64,000 bases of DNA, taken from positions 2,443,595-2,507,594 of the forward strand of contig JAWPMO010000001.1 of the NCBI GenBank assembly GCA_033344875.1, written 5' to 3'. The translations under genes and the position numbers were made by a program. Source of the DNA: Ilumatobacteraceae bacterium (GTDB taxonomy: Bacteria > Actinomycetota > Acidimicrobiia > Acidimicrobiales > Ilumatobacteraceae). The notes below the pieces were generated by a model. It was not told the DNA's origin. It saw only the letters and a list, made by a program, of their open reading frames with translations, and searched no databases. Shown here one piece after another: positions 27,652 through 36,764 of the stretch; the first letter of the stretch is position 1, and the number at the start of each line of letters is the position of its first letter.

Positions 27652-27678
27652 GTGAACGGAACGTTTCCGACATGTCAC
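27652..27678 (-). promoter_or_regulatory. GlnR-like box upstream of formamidase-urease operon
   Basis: On the minus strand GTGAC, 6 bases, GAAAC, 6 bases, TTCAC. The GlnR consensus (gTnAC-n6-GaAAC-n6, repeated) is matched exactly in the first a/b pair, and 4 of 5 in the next a site. GlnR controls urease and amidases under nitrogen limitation in other actinobacteria. Confidence 0.55.
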
Positions 27679-27748
27679 GATTTGCTCGCGCCGCGTCTCG
27701 ACGGTGCTTCGTCGCTTGGCCCCCTGCCGCGTCGGGTAGACCTGGGCC

Positions 27749-28855
27749 ATGAGTAGCCGTCCGCGCCCCGTCCCGTCCGAGCATGTCGACGGGGTCCTGA
27801 TCATCGGCGGCGGGTACGCCGGCCTGCATGCAGCGAAGGCTGCCGCCGATGCCGGCGCCGAGGTGACCGTGCTCGATCCGAACGGTCGCCACGACTTCGT
27901 GACGCGGCTGGCCGCGGTCGCCGGTCGTGCTGCGTCGACCTCCGACGGCTCACGGGATCTCGCCGCATTCGGACACCGGGTCATCACCGGTACGGCGGTC
28001 GGACTGGCCGACGGCGGCGTCACCCTCGCCGACGGGTCGCGCCGGACGGCTGACGCGGTCGTGTTCTGCGCCGGTGCGGGCGAGACACGCCCACCCATCG
28101 ACGGTATCGACCACGCGCTCCCGCTGCGGACCGCCGAGCACGCCGAGGCGATCCGCAACCGTCTCGACCCCGAAGGAGCGGTGACCGTGATCGGCGGCGG
28201 TGCCACCGGGGTGCAACTGGTCGGGGCGATCAGCGCGAGCCGGGCCGCTTCCACGGTCCGCATCGTCGAGGTCGAACCACGACTGCTGCCGACGATGCGA
28301 CCGGACTCCTCCGAAGGCGCCGCACGGATCCTGCGCAGCCGCGGCGTCGAAATCCTGGCCGACGCGACCGTCGACCGGATCGGCCCGGACCACATCGTCG
28401 TGGACGGCGAAGAACTCACGGGCCTGGTCGTCTGGACCGGCGGGTTCGCTCCACGGACCGACGGTCTCGAGGTCGCCCTGAACGACGGCGGACAGATCGT
28501 CACCGACGAGTTCCTGCGGGTCTCGGGGATGATCCGCACGTTCGCCGCCGGCGACGTGGCCGAGCACCGCACCGATGACGGCGACACGCTGCCGATGTCG
28601 GCGCAGATCGCCGTGCAGGCCGGCGACGCCGCCGGTGAGAACGCGGCCAGGGTCGCACGCGGCGACGAACCCGAACGGGCGTCGCTGTCGCACCAGGGTT
28701 GGGTACTCGACCTGAGCGGTCAGCGCGGGATCGCCGAGATCGGCGGGTTCTCGCTGTCCGGGCCGTTCGCCGACCTGATCCCGCCCTTCCTGCACGAAGC
28801 GATCGACGTGAAGTCGCTGTTCGGCATGGGCGGGTTCGGCGCCCTCAGGTTCTGA
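27749..28855 (+). CDS. FAD-dependent NADH dehydrogenase-like oxidoreductase (NDH-2 family)
   Basis: 368 residues of the Pyr_redox_2 type. The FAD motif is GVLIIGGGYAGLHAAKAAAD (about 16-35). The NAD(P) motif is VTVIGGGATGVQLVGAISAS (about 146-165). The second FAD-binding motif is RTFAAGDVAEHRTDDG. The family includes NDH-2 and AIF-like reductases. There is no obvious C-terminal membrane anchor beyond a hydrophobic-aromatic stretch (LSGPFADLIPPFLHEAIDVK). It is divergent from the formamidase operon across the GlnR-like site. Electron acceptor unknown. Confidence 0.85.
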   Translation: MSSRPRPVPSEHVDGVLIIGGGYAGLHAAKAAADAGAEVTVLDPNGRHDFVTRLAAVAGRAASTSDGSRDLAAFGHRVITGTAVGLADGGVTLADGSRRTADAVVFCAGAGETRPPIDGIDHALPLRTAEHAEAIRNRLDPEGAVTVIGGGATGVQLVGAISASRAASTVRIVEVEPRLLPTMRPDSSEGAARILRSRGVEILADATVDRIGPDHIVVDGEELTGLVVWTGGFAPRTDGLEVALNDGGQIVTDEFLRVSGMIRTFAAGDVAEHRTDDGDTLPMSAQIAVQAGDAAGENAARVARGDEPERASLSHQGWVLDLSGQRGIAEIGGFSLSGPFADLIPPFLHEAIDVKSLFGMGGFGALRF

Positions 28856-28880
28856 TCAGCCGCTGGCTCACTTCTCATTG

Positions 28881-29042
28881 TCAGTCGTCGTCGACGGTGG
28901 CCGGGTTCGGTGGGCTGTCGTCGCCCGGCAGGTTCGACGTGGTGTCGACGAACTCGGAGGGCATGCCCTCGTCGCCCGCGACCTCGTCGTTGCGCGGGTC
29001 GTTCGAGGTGTCGTCGGGATCGGCGGTCGGCTGGTCGTCCAT
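28881..29042 (-). CDS. Small acidic protein, function unknown
   Basis: 53 residues from the ATG at 29042, which is preceded by a good GAGAGG site. The composition is very acidic and Pro-rich (DDQPTADPDDTSNDPRNDE, then AGDEGMPSEFVDTTSNLPGDD). It is probably disordered. It lies between the flavoprotein stop and the solute-binding lipoprotein stop. Supported mainly by the ribosome site and composition. Confidence 0.5.
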   Translation of the reverse strand: MDDQPTADPDDTSNDPRNDEVAGDEGMPSEFVDTTSNLPGDDSPPNPATVDDD

Positions 29043-29117
29043 GGGGTTCCTCTCATCCGGTGGTCTCCGGTTGCGGGTGAGGTACCCCGGCGCCCGGATG
29101 GTCAACCGTCGCTCGTC

Positions 29118-30380
29118 TCAACCGTTCGTCGCCGTCCGCACGTCGTCGGCCGCTCGCGTGAGCGCATCGGTGGCATCGAGTTCGCCCCGTCGGAGCTGCT
29201 CGAGGCGCTCGCCGAGCGGGCCCCAGACCTCGGCCACCGCCACGATGTTGGGGATCGCCACCCCGGCCTCGGCCGACTCGACGAACGCACGTGCCGGGTC
29301 CCGCTCGGGAAGCGATCGCGCCACCGCCGACCAGGCCGAGTCCACGACGCCCGCCACGACGAACTCGCGCATCGTGTCGTCGGTGGCGACGTGGTCGGTC
29401 AGGAACGACGCAGCGAGCGCCGCCTGCATCGAGTTCGCCGACACGTACCAACCGGTCGCTCCGACGAACGGTCGAGCGGGCTCGCCGCTCATGCGGGGGA
29501 TCGACGAGACCTCGAACGGGATCTCCGTCTCGGCGAGTTCGGCGAGTTCCCACGGGCCCGACAGCCAGAACGCAGCCTCGCCGTCGATGAACCGCCGGCG
29601 GGCCTCGACGTAACCGGTGTCGGGGATCACCCCGGCGCCGACCTGGCGCTCGAGGAACTCGGCGCCGTCGATCGTCGATGCGGCGTCGATACCGACCGAG
29701 GCTGCATCGAACCCCGTCGCATCGTCGTATCCGAACACGAAACCGCCGAACGCCGACAGGAACACGAACTGCGCGTAGGCATCGGGGTCACCGGTGCCGC
29801 CGGGCACCGCGACACAGGTATCGACCAACGCCGACTCGCACGCGGTGACCAGTTCGTCCCACGTACCGGGGGCGTCGGCGACCAGGTCGGTGTTGCGGTA
29901 CATCGCCATCGACTCGACCGTCGCCGGCACCGCGTACAGATCACCGTCGACATGGAAGGCCTGGAGCGCCACGCTCATGAACTGCCCGCGGGCGGCGTCG
30001 AGCACGACCGGCACCACGAGTTCGCTCTCCACCAGGTCACCCGCCCACACGTGCTCGCCGACGAAGACGTCCGGGGTACGGCCGGTCGTGCCGGCCCCGA
30101 GGATCTCACCGCGCACCTCATCGATGTCGACCTCCTCGATCGTCACGGCGACGTCGGTCGCCGTGGTGAACGCAGCCGCCACCGCTCGGAGGACCTCGAC
30201 GGTACCGGCGTCGGTCCACACGAGGAGTCCGGTCCCGTCGTCGGCGGGCGCGGAAACGTCGATGTCCGACGCGGCATCGCCCGACGGGTCGATCGTCGGC
30301 CCGCCGGCGGGCGCGGCGTCGCTGCATGCGGCGACGGTCGCCAGCACGACGACGGCAGCGATTCGCAGCTGCACCGGCAT
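29118..30380 (-). CDS. ABC transporter extracellular solute-binding lipoprotein (family 1)
   Basis: 420 residues from the ATG at 30380. The signal is MPVQLRIAAVVVLATVAACS with lipobox VAAC. The mature part resembles maltose-type binding proteins: LLVWTDAGTVEVLRAVAAAF, TPDVFVGEHVWAGDLVESEL, YAVPATVESMAMYRNTDL, EARRRFIDGEAAFWLSGPWE and FVGATGWYVSANS. No permease or ATPase gene is adjacent, so it must use transporter parts encoded elsewhere. It is divergent from the M14 lipoprotein gene. Confidence 0.86.
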   Translation of the reverse strand: MPVQLRIAAVVVLATVAACSDAAPAGGPTIDPSGDAASDIDVSAPADDGTGLLVWTDAGTVEVLRAVAAAFTTATDVAVTIEEVDIDEVRGEILGAGTTGRTPDVFVGEHVWAGDLVESELVVPVVLDAARGQFMSVALQAFHVDGDLYAVPATVESMAMYRNTDLVADAPGTWDELVTACESALVDTCVAVPGGTGDPDAYAQFVFLSAFGGFVFGYDDATGFDAASVGIDAASTIDGAEFLERQVGAGVIPDTGYVEARRRFIDGEAAFWLSGPWELAELAETEIPFEVSSIPRMSGEPARPFVGATGWYVSANSMQAALAASFLTDHVATDDTMREFVVAGVVDSAWSAVARSLPERDPARAFVESAEAGVAIPNIVAVAEVWGPLGERLEQLRRGELDATDALTRAADDVRTATNG

Positions 30381-30568
30381 GTCCCCTCCCACTCCTCGAT
30401 CCGTCGGGCGTCTCCGGGACCGCTGGTTGCGGTGCGCGGTTCGATCGCTCCGACCGACCCGAAGGTAGTTCCCGCCGCATGGCCCGACCGGTACCGCTCC
30501 CATGGACCCCGGACGGACGCCGGACGGGCGACACCGGATCGACCCGAGCCGATGCCACACTGACCGGC

Positions 30569-31552
30569 GTGCCGTCTTGGTCGTCTCGTCGTTCACTGAT
30601 CGCGCTCCTCGCGATGACGATCGCCGCCTGCAGCTCCGACGTCGTGCCATCGCAGGTCGCCCCACCCACGACGCCCGCGCCGGCGACGAGTCCGTCGTCG
30701 ACGACCAGCCCCCCTTCGCCCTCCACGACGATCACCGGGCCATCCACCAACCCGACCACCTCCACGACGACGACCACCACCAGCAGCAGCACCACCAGCA
30801 GCACCACCAGCAGCAGCACCACGACGACCTCGACCACCAGCGCCACGACGGCGCCGGACACCGGGTCGATCTACGACGTGCGCCCGGCATCCGATCTCCC
30901 GGCGCCGCCGCTGCCCGCCGGCTGGACGTCCCAGTCGATCGGGACCTCCGTCGAGGGCCGGCCGATCACCGCGCTGGTCCGGCGTGTCGACTCACCCGAC
31001 CACGTCGTGCTCGTCGTCGGCGCCATCCACGGCAACGAGCCGGCCAGCCCGCCGACCGTGCGGGCGATGGTCGACGCGACGTTCGCCGACGACGTCGCCG
31101 TCTGGCTCGTGCCCGAACTGAATCCCGACGGCGTCGCGGCCGGCACCCGGTGGAATGCGAATGGCGTCGATCTCAACCGCAACTTCAGCTGGGACTGGCG
31201 CCCGGAGGACGGCGGCGAGGCCCCCATCTCCGAACCCGAGACGTTCGCGATCACCACGCTGATCGACGGGATCCGACCCGATCTCGCCATCTGGGTCCAT
31301 CAGCCGTATGGCTACGTCAGCTCGGTCGGGTCGACCGACCGGTCGTTCGAGTCGGCCTGGTCGATCGGTTCCGGGCTCCCCACACGGTCGGGCGTCACCC
31401 AGCACGGAGGCGGCGAGAGCTGGACCGTGTTCGAGGCGAGCACCCCGGCGATGCTGATCGAGATCGACACCTGGGCCGCGACCGAGGAGGTCGTGCGTGC
31501 CGAGATCGCCGGGTTCCAGTCACTCCTCGACTCGCTCGGCTGGGGCGCCTGA
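30569..31552 (+). CDS. M14-family zinc carboxypeptidase-like lipoprotein
   Basis: 327 residues from a GTG at 30569. The lipoprotein signal SLIALLAMTIAACSS precedes about 70 residues of almost pure Ser/Thr/Pro linker. The catalytic domain has the zinc pair in GAIHGNEPAS (HxxE), NPDGVAAGTRWNANGVDLNR with NRNF, the third ligand region in WVHQPYG, and a candidate catalytic Glu in AMLIEIDTW. It is likely a cell-envelope peptidase acting on peptidoglycan peptides (DL-type) or proteins. The linker length suggests extension beyond the wall. Confidence 0.85.
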   Translation: MPSWSSRRSLIALLAMTIAACSSDVVPSQVAPPTTPAPATSPSSTTSPPSPSTTITGPSTNPTTSTTTTTTSSSTTSSTTSSSTTTTSTTSATTAPDTGSIYDVRPASDLPAPPLPAGWTSQSIGTSVEGRPITALVRRVDSPDHVVLVVGAIHGNEPASPPTVRAMVDATFADDVAVWLVPELNPDGVAAGTRWNANGVDLNRNFSWDWRPEDGGEAPISEPETFAITTLIDGIRPDLAIWVHQPYGYVSSVGSTDRSFESAWSIGSGLPTRSGVTQHGGGESWTVFEASTPAMLIEIDTWAATEEVVRAEIAGFQSLLDSLGWGA

Positions 31553-31623
31553 GCCGCGGCCCGTCACGCCGTCACCCGTCGGCGGTTGCTACGTTCCGAC
31601 CGTCCCCCAGGGAGGTCGAAACG

Positions 31624-33246
31624 ATGCCAGAAAACGACGAGTTCGTGCCAGATCCCGACGCCGTCGCAGCGATGACGTCTTCGCGCCCGATCGGCCACGG
31701 TCGGATTCCGGCCTACGACTGGATCGCGCATCACGCCGCGAATCGCCCCTCGCACGAAGCCGTTCGCGAACTCGACACCGGCCGGAGCTTCGCCTACGCC
31801 GAACTCGACGAGCGTGTCGAGGCGATGGCGGCACACCTCCGATCGCTCGGCATCGGGCGAGGCGACCGGGTCGGCGTGCTCGCCCACAACGGCGTCGAGT
31901 TCTTCGACATCCAGTTCGCCTGTGCACGCACCGGATCGATCTGTGTCCTCCTCAACTGGCGGCTCACGGTCAGCGAACTCGAGTACATCGTCGGTGACAG
32001 CTCACCGATGCTGCTGGTCCACGACGCCGAGTTCGCGACCTCCGCCGACGAACTGCGGGAACGCTGCGCCATCGGTCACCTGCTCGAGATCGACGGCGGC
32101 AACGCCGACAGCGACTACGAGCGCGCCCTCGCCGAGCAGCACGGCGTCGAGGTCGAGCGGGTCGCTCTCACCCACGACGACGTCGTCACGATCATGTACA
32201 CGTCGGGCACGACCGGGCTGCCGAAGGGGGCGATGATCACCCACGGCATGAACTTCTGGAACTGCGTCAACCTCGGGATCCCCGCCGGGATCGGTATCGA
32301 CACCGTGCATCTCAACGTGCTCCCCCTGTTCCACACCGGCGGACTCAACTGCTACAGCAACCCGGTGCTGCATGCCGGTGGGACCGTCGTGATCCTGAAG
32401 GCGTTCGATCCGGCCGAGACGCTGCGCGTGCTCGGCGACCCCGACCAGGGGATCACCCACTTCTTCGCCGTGCCGGCGCCGTATCAGTTCATGATGCAGC
32501 ACCCCGACTTCGACGACACCGATCTCTCGCGACTGCGGGTCGCCGGCGTGGGCGGCGCCCCGTGCGCGCTGACGATCATGGAAGCGTGGAACGAGCGCTG
32601 TGTGGCGCTCGCGCAGGGATTCGGCATGACCGAGACCAGCCCGGCGTGCATCTTCCTCGATCCCGGTGACGCACTCCGCAAGATCGGTTCGACCGGCAAG
32701 GCGCTGATGCACACCGAGTACCGCATCGTCGACGAGTCCGGTGCCGACTGCGCCCCCGGTCAGGTCGGCGAGCTCTGGGTGGCGGGTCCGAACATCACTC
32801 CGGGGTACTGGAACAAGCCCGAGGCGACGGCCGGTTCGTTCGACGGTCGATGGCTCAAGACCGGCGACGCCGCCCGCGTCGACGACGAGGGGTTCGTGTA
32901 CATCGTCGACCGCTGGAAGGACATGTACATCTCCGGCGGCGAGAACGTCTACCCGGCCGAGGTCGAGAACGTGCTCTACCAGCTCCCGCAGGTGGCCGAG
33001 GCGGCGATCATCGGCGTGCCGAACGATCGGTGGGGCGAGGTCGGGTTGGCGGTGCTCGCGCTGAGACCGGGCACCGAGTTGGAGCGGTCCGACGTGATCG
33101 AGCACTGCGTCGAGCGACTCGCGAAGTTCAAGGTTCCGTACGACATCACGATCGTCGATGCACTCCCCCGCAACGCGACCGGCAAGGTGCTCAAACGTGA
33201 GCTCCGCACGCAGTTCGTCGACACCGACGCGCCGGCGATCTCCTGA
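31624..33246 (+). CDS. Acyl-CoA synthetase (AMP-binding family)
   Basis: 540 residues from the ATG at 31624, with AGGGAGG 12 bases upstream. The AMP-binding P-loop-like motif TIMYTSGTTGLPKGAMITH is at about 187-205. It is followed by GFGMTETSPA, LKTGDAARVDDEGFVYIVDR and the C-terminal lysine in PRNATGKVLKREL. The enzyme activates a carboxylate to acyl-AMP then acyl-CoA. The fatty or aryl substrate is not predictable. It follows the M14 gene by 71 bases on the same strand but with its own ribosome site. Confidence 0.9.
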   Translation: MPENDEFVPDPDAVAAMTSSRPIGHGRIPAYDWIAHHAANRPSHEAVRELDTGRSFAYAELDERVEAMAAHLRSLGIGRGDRVGVLAHNGVEFFDIQFACARTGSICVLLNWRLTVSELEYIVGDSSPMLLVHDAEFATSADELRERCAIGHLLEIDGGNADSDYERALAEQHGVEVERVALTHDDVVTIMYTSGTTGLPKGAMITHGMNFWNCVNLGIPAGIGIDTVHLNVLPLFHTGGLNCYSNPVLHAGGTVVILKAFDPAETLRVLGDPDQGITHFFAVPAPYQFMMQHPDFDDTDLSRLRVAGVGGAPCALTIMEAWNERCVALAQGFGMTETSPACIFLDPGDALRKIGSTGKALMHTEYRIVDESGADCAPGQVGELWVAGPNITPGYWNKPEATAGSFDGRWLKTGDAARVDDEGFVYIVDRWKDMYISGGENVYPAEVENVLYQLPQVAEAAIIGVPNDRWGEVGLAVLALRPGTELERSDVIEHCVERLAKFKVPYDITIVDALPRNATGKVLKRELRTQFVDTDAPAIS

Positions 33247-33253
33247 GGGCGGT

Positions 33254-33772
33254 TCAATCGGCGGCGAGCGCGGCCAGCGCGGCGCCGACGACCGCGGCGA
33301 TCTCGGCGGTCGCGTCGACGGTCACCACCTCGTGCTCGTCGGCGGCCGGTGGTTCGAGCGCGTCGAACTGGCTCGCGATCATGCCGGCGCCCATGTAGTG
33401 GCCTGGGCGTCTCGCCGCCCGCTCCTCGGCGGTCGCCATGTCGAGGTCGAGATGGACGAAGCGCACACCGTGCCCGCGCAACCGGTCTCGGTACACACGA
33501 CGCAGGCCTGAACACGCCACCACGACTCGTTCGTGGCGTCGCAGCACGTCTCGCACGCTCGCGAGCCACGACCAGCGGTCGTCGTCGACGAGCGGGATTC
33601 CGGCCGCCATCTTCGCGACGTTGGCCTCGGAATGGAGGGAGTCGCCGTCGACGAACTCGGCGTCCAACTCGACCGCCAGACGCCGCCCGACGGTCGTCTT
33701 GCCGGAACCGGCCACACCGGTCACCACGACGCGACACACCGCCGCACCGGACGGGGGCCGGTGCGCTGGCAT
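33254..33772 (-). CDS. gntK: Gluconokinase
   Basis: 172 residues, the size of thermoresistant GntK, which converts D-gluconate to 6-phosphogluconate with ATP. It has the Walker A VVTGVAGSGKTTVGRRLA, FVDGDSLHSEANVAKMAAGI, LVDDDRWSWL, VACSGLRRVYRDRLRG and RPGHYMGAGMIASQFDALEP, a near-complete family signature. It converges with the acyl-CoA synthetase gene. No gluconate permease is adjacent. Confidence 0.92.
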   Translation of the reverse strand: MPAHRPPSGAAVCRVVVTGVAGSGKTTVGRRLAVELDAEFVDGDSLHSEANVAKMAAGIPLVDDDRWSWLASVRDVLRRHERVVVACSGLRRVYRDRLRGHGVRFVHLDLDMATAEERAARRPGHYMGAGMIASQFDALEPPAADEHEVVTVDATAEIAAVVGAALAALAAD

Positions 33773-33781
33773 GGGCCGAGC

Positions 33782-35023
33782 CTACGGCGTGCCGACCACC
33801 GGGGTCGACGATGTCGCTCCTGCGGCCGGGCGTTCGAGCGCCGGGAGCCGGAGCGTGAGCAGCCATGTCACGGCGACGACCGCGGTCGACCCCCACAGTG
33901 CGGCACCGAGCCCGCCCCACAGGTAGAGGATCCCGGAGAGCAGCGTGCCGGCGAGCCGCCCGGCGGCGTTGGCCGAGTAGTAGAACCCGACATCGAGCGA
34001 AACGTCGTCGCCACTCGAGTAGGCGAGCACCAGGTACGAGTGCAGCGACGAGTTGACCGCGAAGACGACGCCGAACACGACCAGACCGCCGACCACGACG
34101 GCGGTCACCGCCACGTCGGCGGCGACACCGACGGCGAGCGCTCCCGAGACGCCGGTGAGCGCGAGCGCCCAACGGCGGGCGGCACCGATCTCGGCGGCGA
34201 CGGTCGCGAGCGAGCGGCGCAGGAGCCGCGGCGCGAACGACTGGACGATGCCGTAACCGATCACCCAGGCCGCCAGGAATCCACCGATGCCCTCGTACGA
34301 CCAGCCGAGGACCTCGTCGAGGAAGACGGGCAGCGCGACGACGAACCAGATGTCGCGCGAGGCGAACAGGAACAACCGGGCCGCCGACAACCGGTTGATC
34401 GCCGTCGACTTCGACAGCACCGACCGCAACGCCGGCTTCCGCTTCGCCCGGCCGATGTCCTCGTCGAGCAGCACCGCGACCGCGATCAGCGCGACCGCGA
34501 TCAGGGCGGCCATCACCACGAGCGCCCCGTCGTAGCCGAGCGACGCCAGGAGGGCGGCTCCGACGAAGAACCCGACGCCCTTCAGGGCGTTCTTCGACCC
34601 GGTGAGGATCGCGACGAGCCGGAACAGGGCACCGTCGCCGGCGATGAACTTGACGGCGCTCTTCGAACTCATCTTGGTGAGATCCTTGGCGACGCCGGAC
34701 AGCGCCTGGAACCCCATCACGAAGCCGACCGACAGCCACTCGCGCCAGGCGGCGTCGTGGAACGTGAGCCCGAGGAGCGCGACCACCTGGAGGGCGAGTC
34801 CGGCGAGCAGCGTGCGGTTGAGTCCGCTGCGCGCTCCGACCCAGCCGCCGACGAGGTTGGTGACGATGCCCATGAACTCGTACAGCAGGAACAGGAACGC
34901 GATCGACACCGGCGAGTAGCCGAGCTCGTGGAAGTGCAGCAGCACCAGCATGCGCAGCGCACCGTCGGTCAACGTGAACGCCCAGTACCCGGCGGTGACC
35001 AACGCGTAGTTGCGGAGCTTCAC
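33782..35023 (-). CDS. arsJ: Organoarsenical efflux MFS transporter ArsJ
   Basis: 413 residues, about 12 membrane helices, GTG start. It begins LRNYALVTAGYWAFTLTDGA and contains GVAKDLTKMSSKSAVK and LTGSKNALKGVGFF, segments I associate with ArsJ. The upstream partner at 35037 is a GAPDH. In characterised systems GAPDH makes 1-arseno-3-phosphoglycerate from glyceraldehyde 3-phosphate and arsenate, and ArsJ exports it. It is the last gene of the four-gene ars operon, 13 bases after the GAPDH stop. Confidence 0.9.
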   Translation of the reverse strand: MKLRNYALVTAGYWAFTLTDGALRMLVLLHFHELGYSPVSIAFLFLLYEFMGIVTNLVGGWVGARSGLNRTLLAGLALQVVALLGLTFHDAAWREWLSVGFVMGFQALSGVAKDLTKMSSKSAVKFIAGDGALFRLVAILTGSKNALKGVGFFVGAALLASLGYDGALVVMAALIAVALIAVAVLLDEDIGRAKRKPALRSVLSKSTAINRLSAARLFLFASRDIWFVVALPVFLDEVLGWSYEGIGGFLAAWVIGYGIVQSFAPRLLRRSLATVAAEIGAARRWALALTGVSGALAVGVAADVAVTAVVVGGLVVFGVVFAVNSSLHSYLVLAYSSGDDVSLDVGFYYSANAAGRLAGTLLSGILYLWGGLGAALWGSTAVVAVTWLLTLRLPALERPAAGATSSTPVVGTP

Positions 35024-35036
35024 GGGTTCGTTCCCG

Positions 35037-36065
35037 TCATCGACCCGGTGAGGACGAGGCGCCGACCCGGGCGGCCAGTTCGGCCATGCGGTGCACGTAG
35101 CCGTACTCGTTGTCGTACCAGGCGAGCACCTTCACCATCCGACCGTCGACGACCATCGTGGACGGTCCGTCGACGATCGAGGACCGTGTGTCGTTCGTGT
35201 AGTCGGCGGAGACGAGCGGTCGATCCTCGAATCCGAGGATGCCCTGGAGTTCACCCTCGGACACCTCCCGCAACAGCCCGTTGACCTCGTCGACCGTGAC
35301 GTCGCGGGCCATCGTGAACACCGCATCGGTCAGCGACGCGTTCAGGAGCGGTACCCGAACGGCGATCCCGTTCAGCTTCCCGGCCAGTTCGGGGTAGATC
35401 ATCGTGATCGCCGTCGCGGACCCCGTCGAGGTGGGGATCAGCGAGTTGAGCGCCGACCTGGCCCGGCGCAGGTCCTGGTGCGGGGCGTCGACGAGCACCT
35501 GCGTGTTGGTGACATCGTGGATGGTGGTGATCGCCCCCCGTTCGATCCCGATCCGTTCGTGGAGCACCTTCACCACCGGTGCGAGACAGTTGGTCGTACA
35601 CGACGCGGCCGTGACGACGTGGTGAATCGCCGGGTCGTACAGGTGGTCGTTGCAGCCCATCACGACGTTGAGCACCCCGTCGCTCTTCACCGGGGCCGCC
35701 ACGACGACCTTGCCGACGCCACGCTCGAAGTACGGCGCCAACGACTCGGCGGTCCTGAACTTGCCGGAGCACTCCAGCACCAGATCGATCGATGCCGCCG
35801 ACCACGGCACGTCCCCCGGCGACGTGTGCGACGAGTACGACACGGCGTGACCGTCGACGACCAGGCCGCTGCCGAACTCGTCGACGGTGATCTCGCCCTC
35901 ATACCGGCCGTGCACCGTGTCGAACTCGACGAGATGGGCCGCCGTCGCGACGTCGGCGAACGGCTCGTTGACGTGCACGAGTTCGAGGCCCGGCTGCTCA
36001 CGGAGCGCTCGGACGACGAGCCGCCCCATTCGTCCGAACCCGTTGATCCCGACCCGAACGGTCAT
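35037..36065 (-). CDS. ArsJ-associated glyceraldehyde-3-phosphate dehydrogenase
   Basis: 342 residues, full-length GAPDH fold. It has the Rossmann N-terminus [19 protein letters not shown], the catalytic Cys in [17 protein letters not shown], the following His-region TIHDVTNTQ, and C-terminal [12 protein letters not shown]. It overlaps arsC by 4 bases (ATGA) and is followed by arsJ. Context therefore points to arsenate detoxification (1-arseno-3-phosphoglycerate synthesis) rather than glycolysis. Confidence 0.92.
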   Translation of the reverse strand: MTVRVGINGFGRMGRLVVRALREQPGLELVHVNEPFADVATAAHLVEFDTVHGRYEGEITVDEFGSGLVVDGHAVSYSSHTSPGDVPWSAASIDLVLECSGKFRTAESLAPYFERGVGKVVVAAPVKSDGVLNVVMGCNDHLYDPAIHHVVTAASCTTNCLAPVVKVLHERIGIERGAITTIHDVTNTQVLVDAPHQDLRRARSALNSLIPTSTGSATAITMIYPELAGKLNGIAVRVPLLNASLTDAVFTMARDVTVDEVNGLLREVSEGELQGILGFEDRPLVSADYTNDTRSSIVDGPSTMVVDGRMVKVLAWYDNEYGYVHRMAELAARVGASSSPGR

Positions 36066-36742
36066 GACGCCGGTTCCGAGATGGCGCGGTCGAGACCGAG
36101 TTCGCCGATCAGCGTCTCGACCCTGGCACGGATGTCGTCACGGATCTCTCGCACCACCTCGATCGGCTGGCCCGACGGATCACGGAGGTCCCAGTCTTCG
36201 TAACGCTTGCCCGGGTAGATCGGACACGCGTCGCCGCAACCCATCGACACGATCACGTCCGCCGCCATGGCGATCTCCTCCGTCCACGGCTGCGGCAACT
36301 CCGAACGGATGTCGATCCCGACCTCGGCCATCGCGTCGGCGGCAGCCTGGTTGATCTCGACACCGGGGTCGGTGCCCCCGGAGAACACATCGACGCGGTC
36401 TCCCACGAGGTGACGCAACCACCCGGCCCCGATCTGTGACCGGCCGGCATTGTGGACGCACAGGAAGAGCACGGCGGGTTTCCCGAACGCACCGAGTTGG
36501 ATTCGCGCCAGCGCACGCAGGCGATCCCTGGTCAGGCGCTCGATCAGGATCGGGAGCCACATCGTGAACTTGGCTTGCGATTCCAGCAGTTCCTGCGAGC
36601 TGTGCATGTACCGCTCGATCGTTTCGGTGTTGAACGTCCCGGCGAACTCGGTTCGCAGCCGCTCCGCCGCCTGACGGATCAACATGATCTGTTCGGTCGT
36701 CAGCGTCGTCGGATCGGTTGCTCGTTCGGTGTTGTCGGCCAC
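36062..36742 (-). CDS. arsC: Arsenate reductase / LMW-phosphatase-type ArsC with N-terminal helical domain
   Basis: 226 residues from a GTG at 36742 with GGAGA upstream. The N-terminal three-helix segment ([32 protein letters not shown]) is followed by the phosphatase-like catalytic domain. P-loop: [18 protein letters not shown] with the nucleophile Cys. Later [20 protein letters not shown] adds the second and third redox cysteines, and DWDLRDPSG the acid. It reduces arsenate to arsenite with a thiol donor. No Acr3 or ArsB pump is in the window. Confidence 0.9.
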   Translation of the reverse strand: MADNTERATDPTTLTTEQIMLIRQAAERLRTEFAGTFNTETIERYMHSSQELLESQAKFTMWLPILIERLTRDRLRALARIQLGAFGKPAVLFLCVHNAGRSQIGAGWLRHLVGDRVDVFSGGTDPGVEINQAAADAMAEVGIDIRSELPQPWTEEIAMAADVIVSMGCGDACPIYPGKRYEDWDLRDPSGQPIEVVREIRDDIRARVETLIGELGLDRAISEPAS

Positions 36743-36764
36743 GATGGGTCTCCGGTTCTGTTGT

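Noticed and set aside
31614-31626. TCGAAACGATGCC resembling the apionate operator
   Set aside because: It covers the start codon of an unrelated acyl-CoA synthetase and lacks the second arm; chance match.
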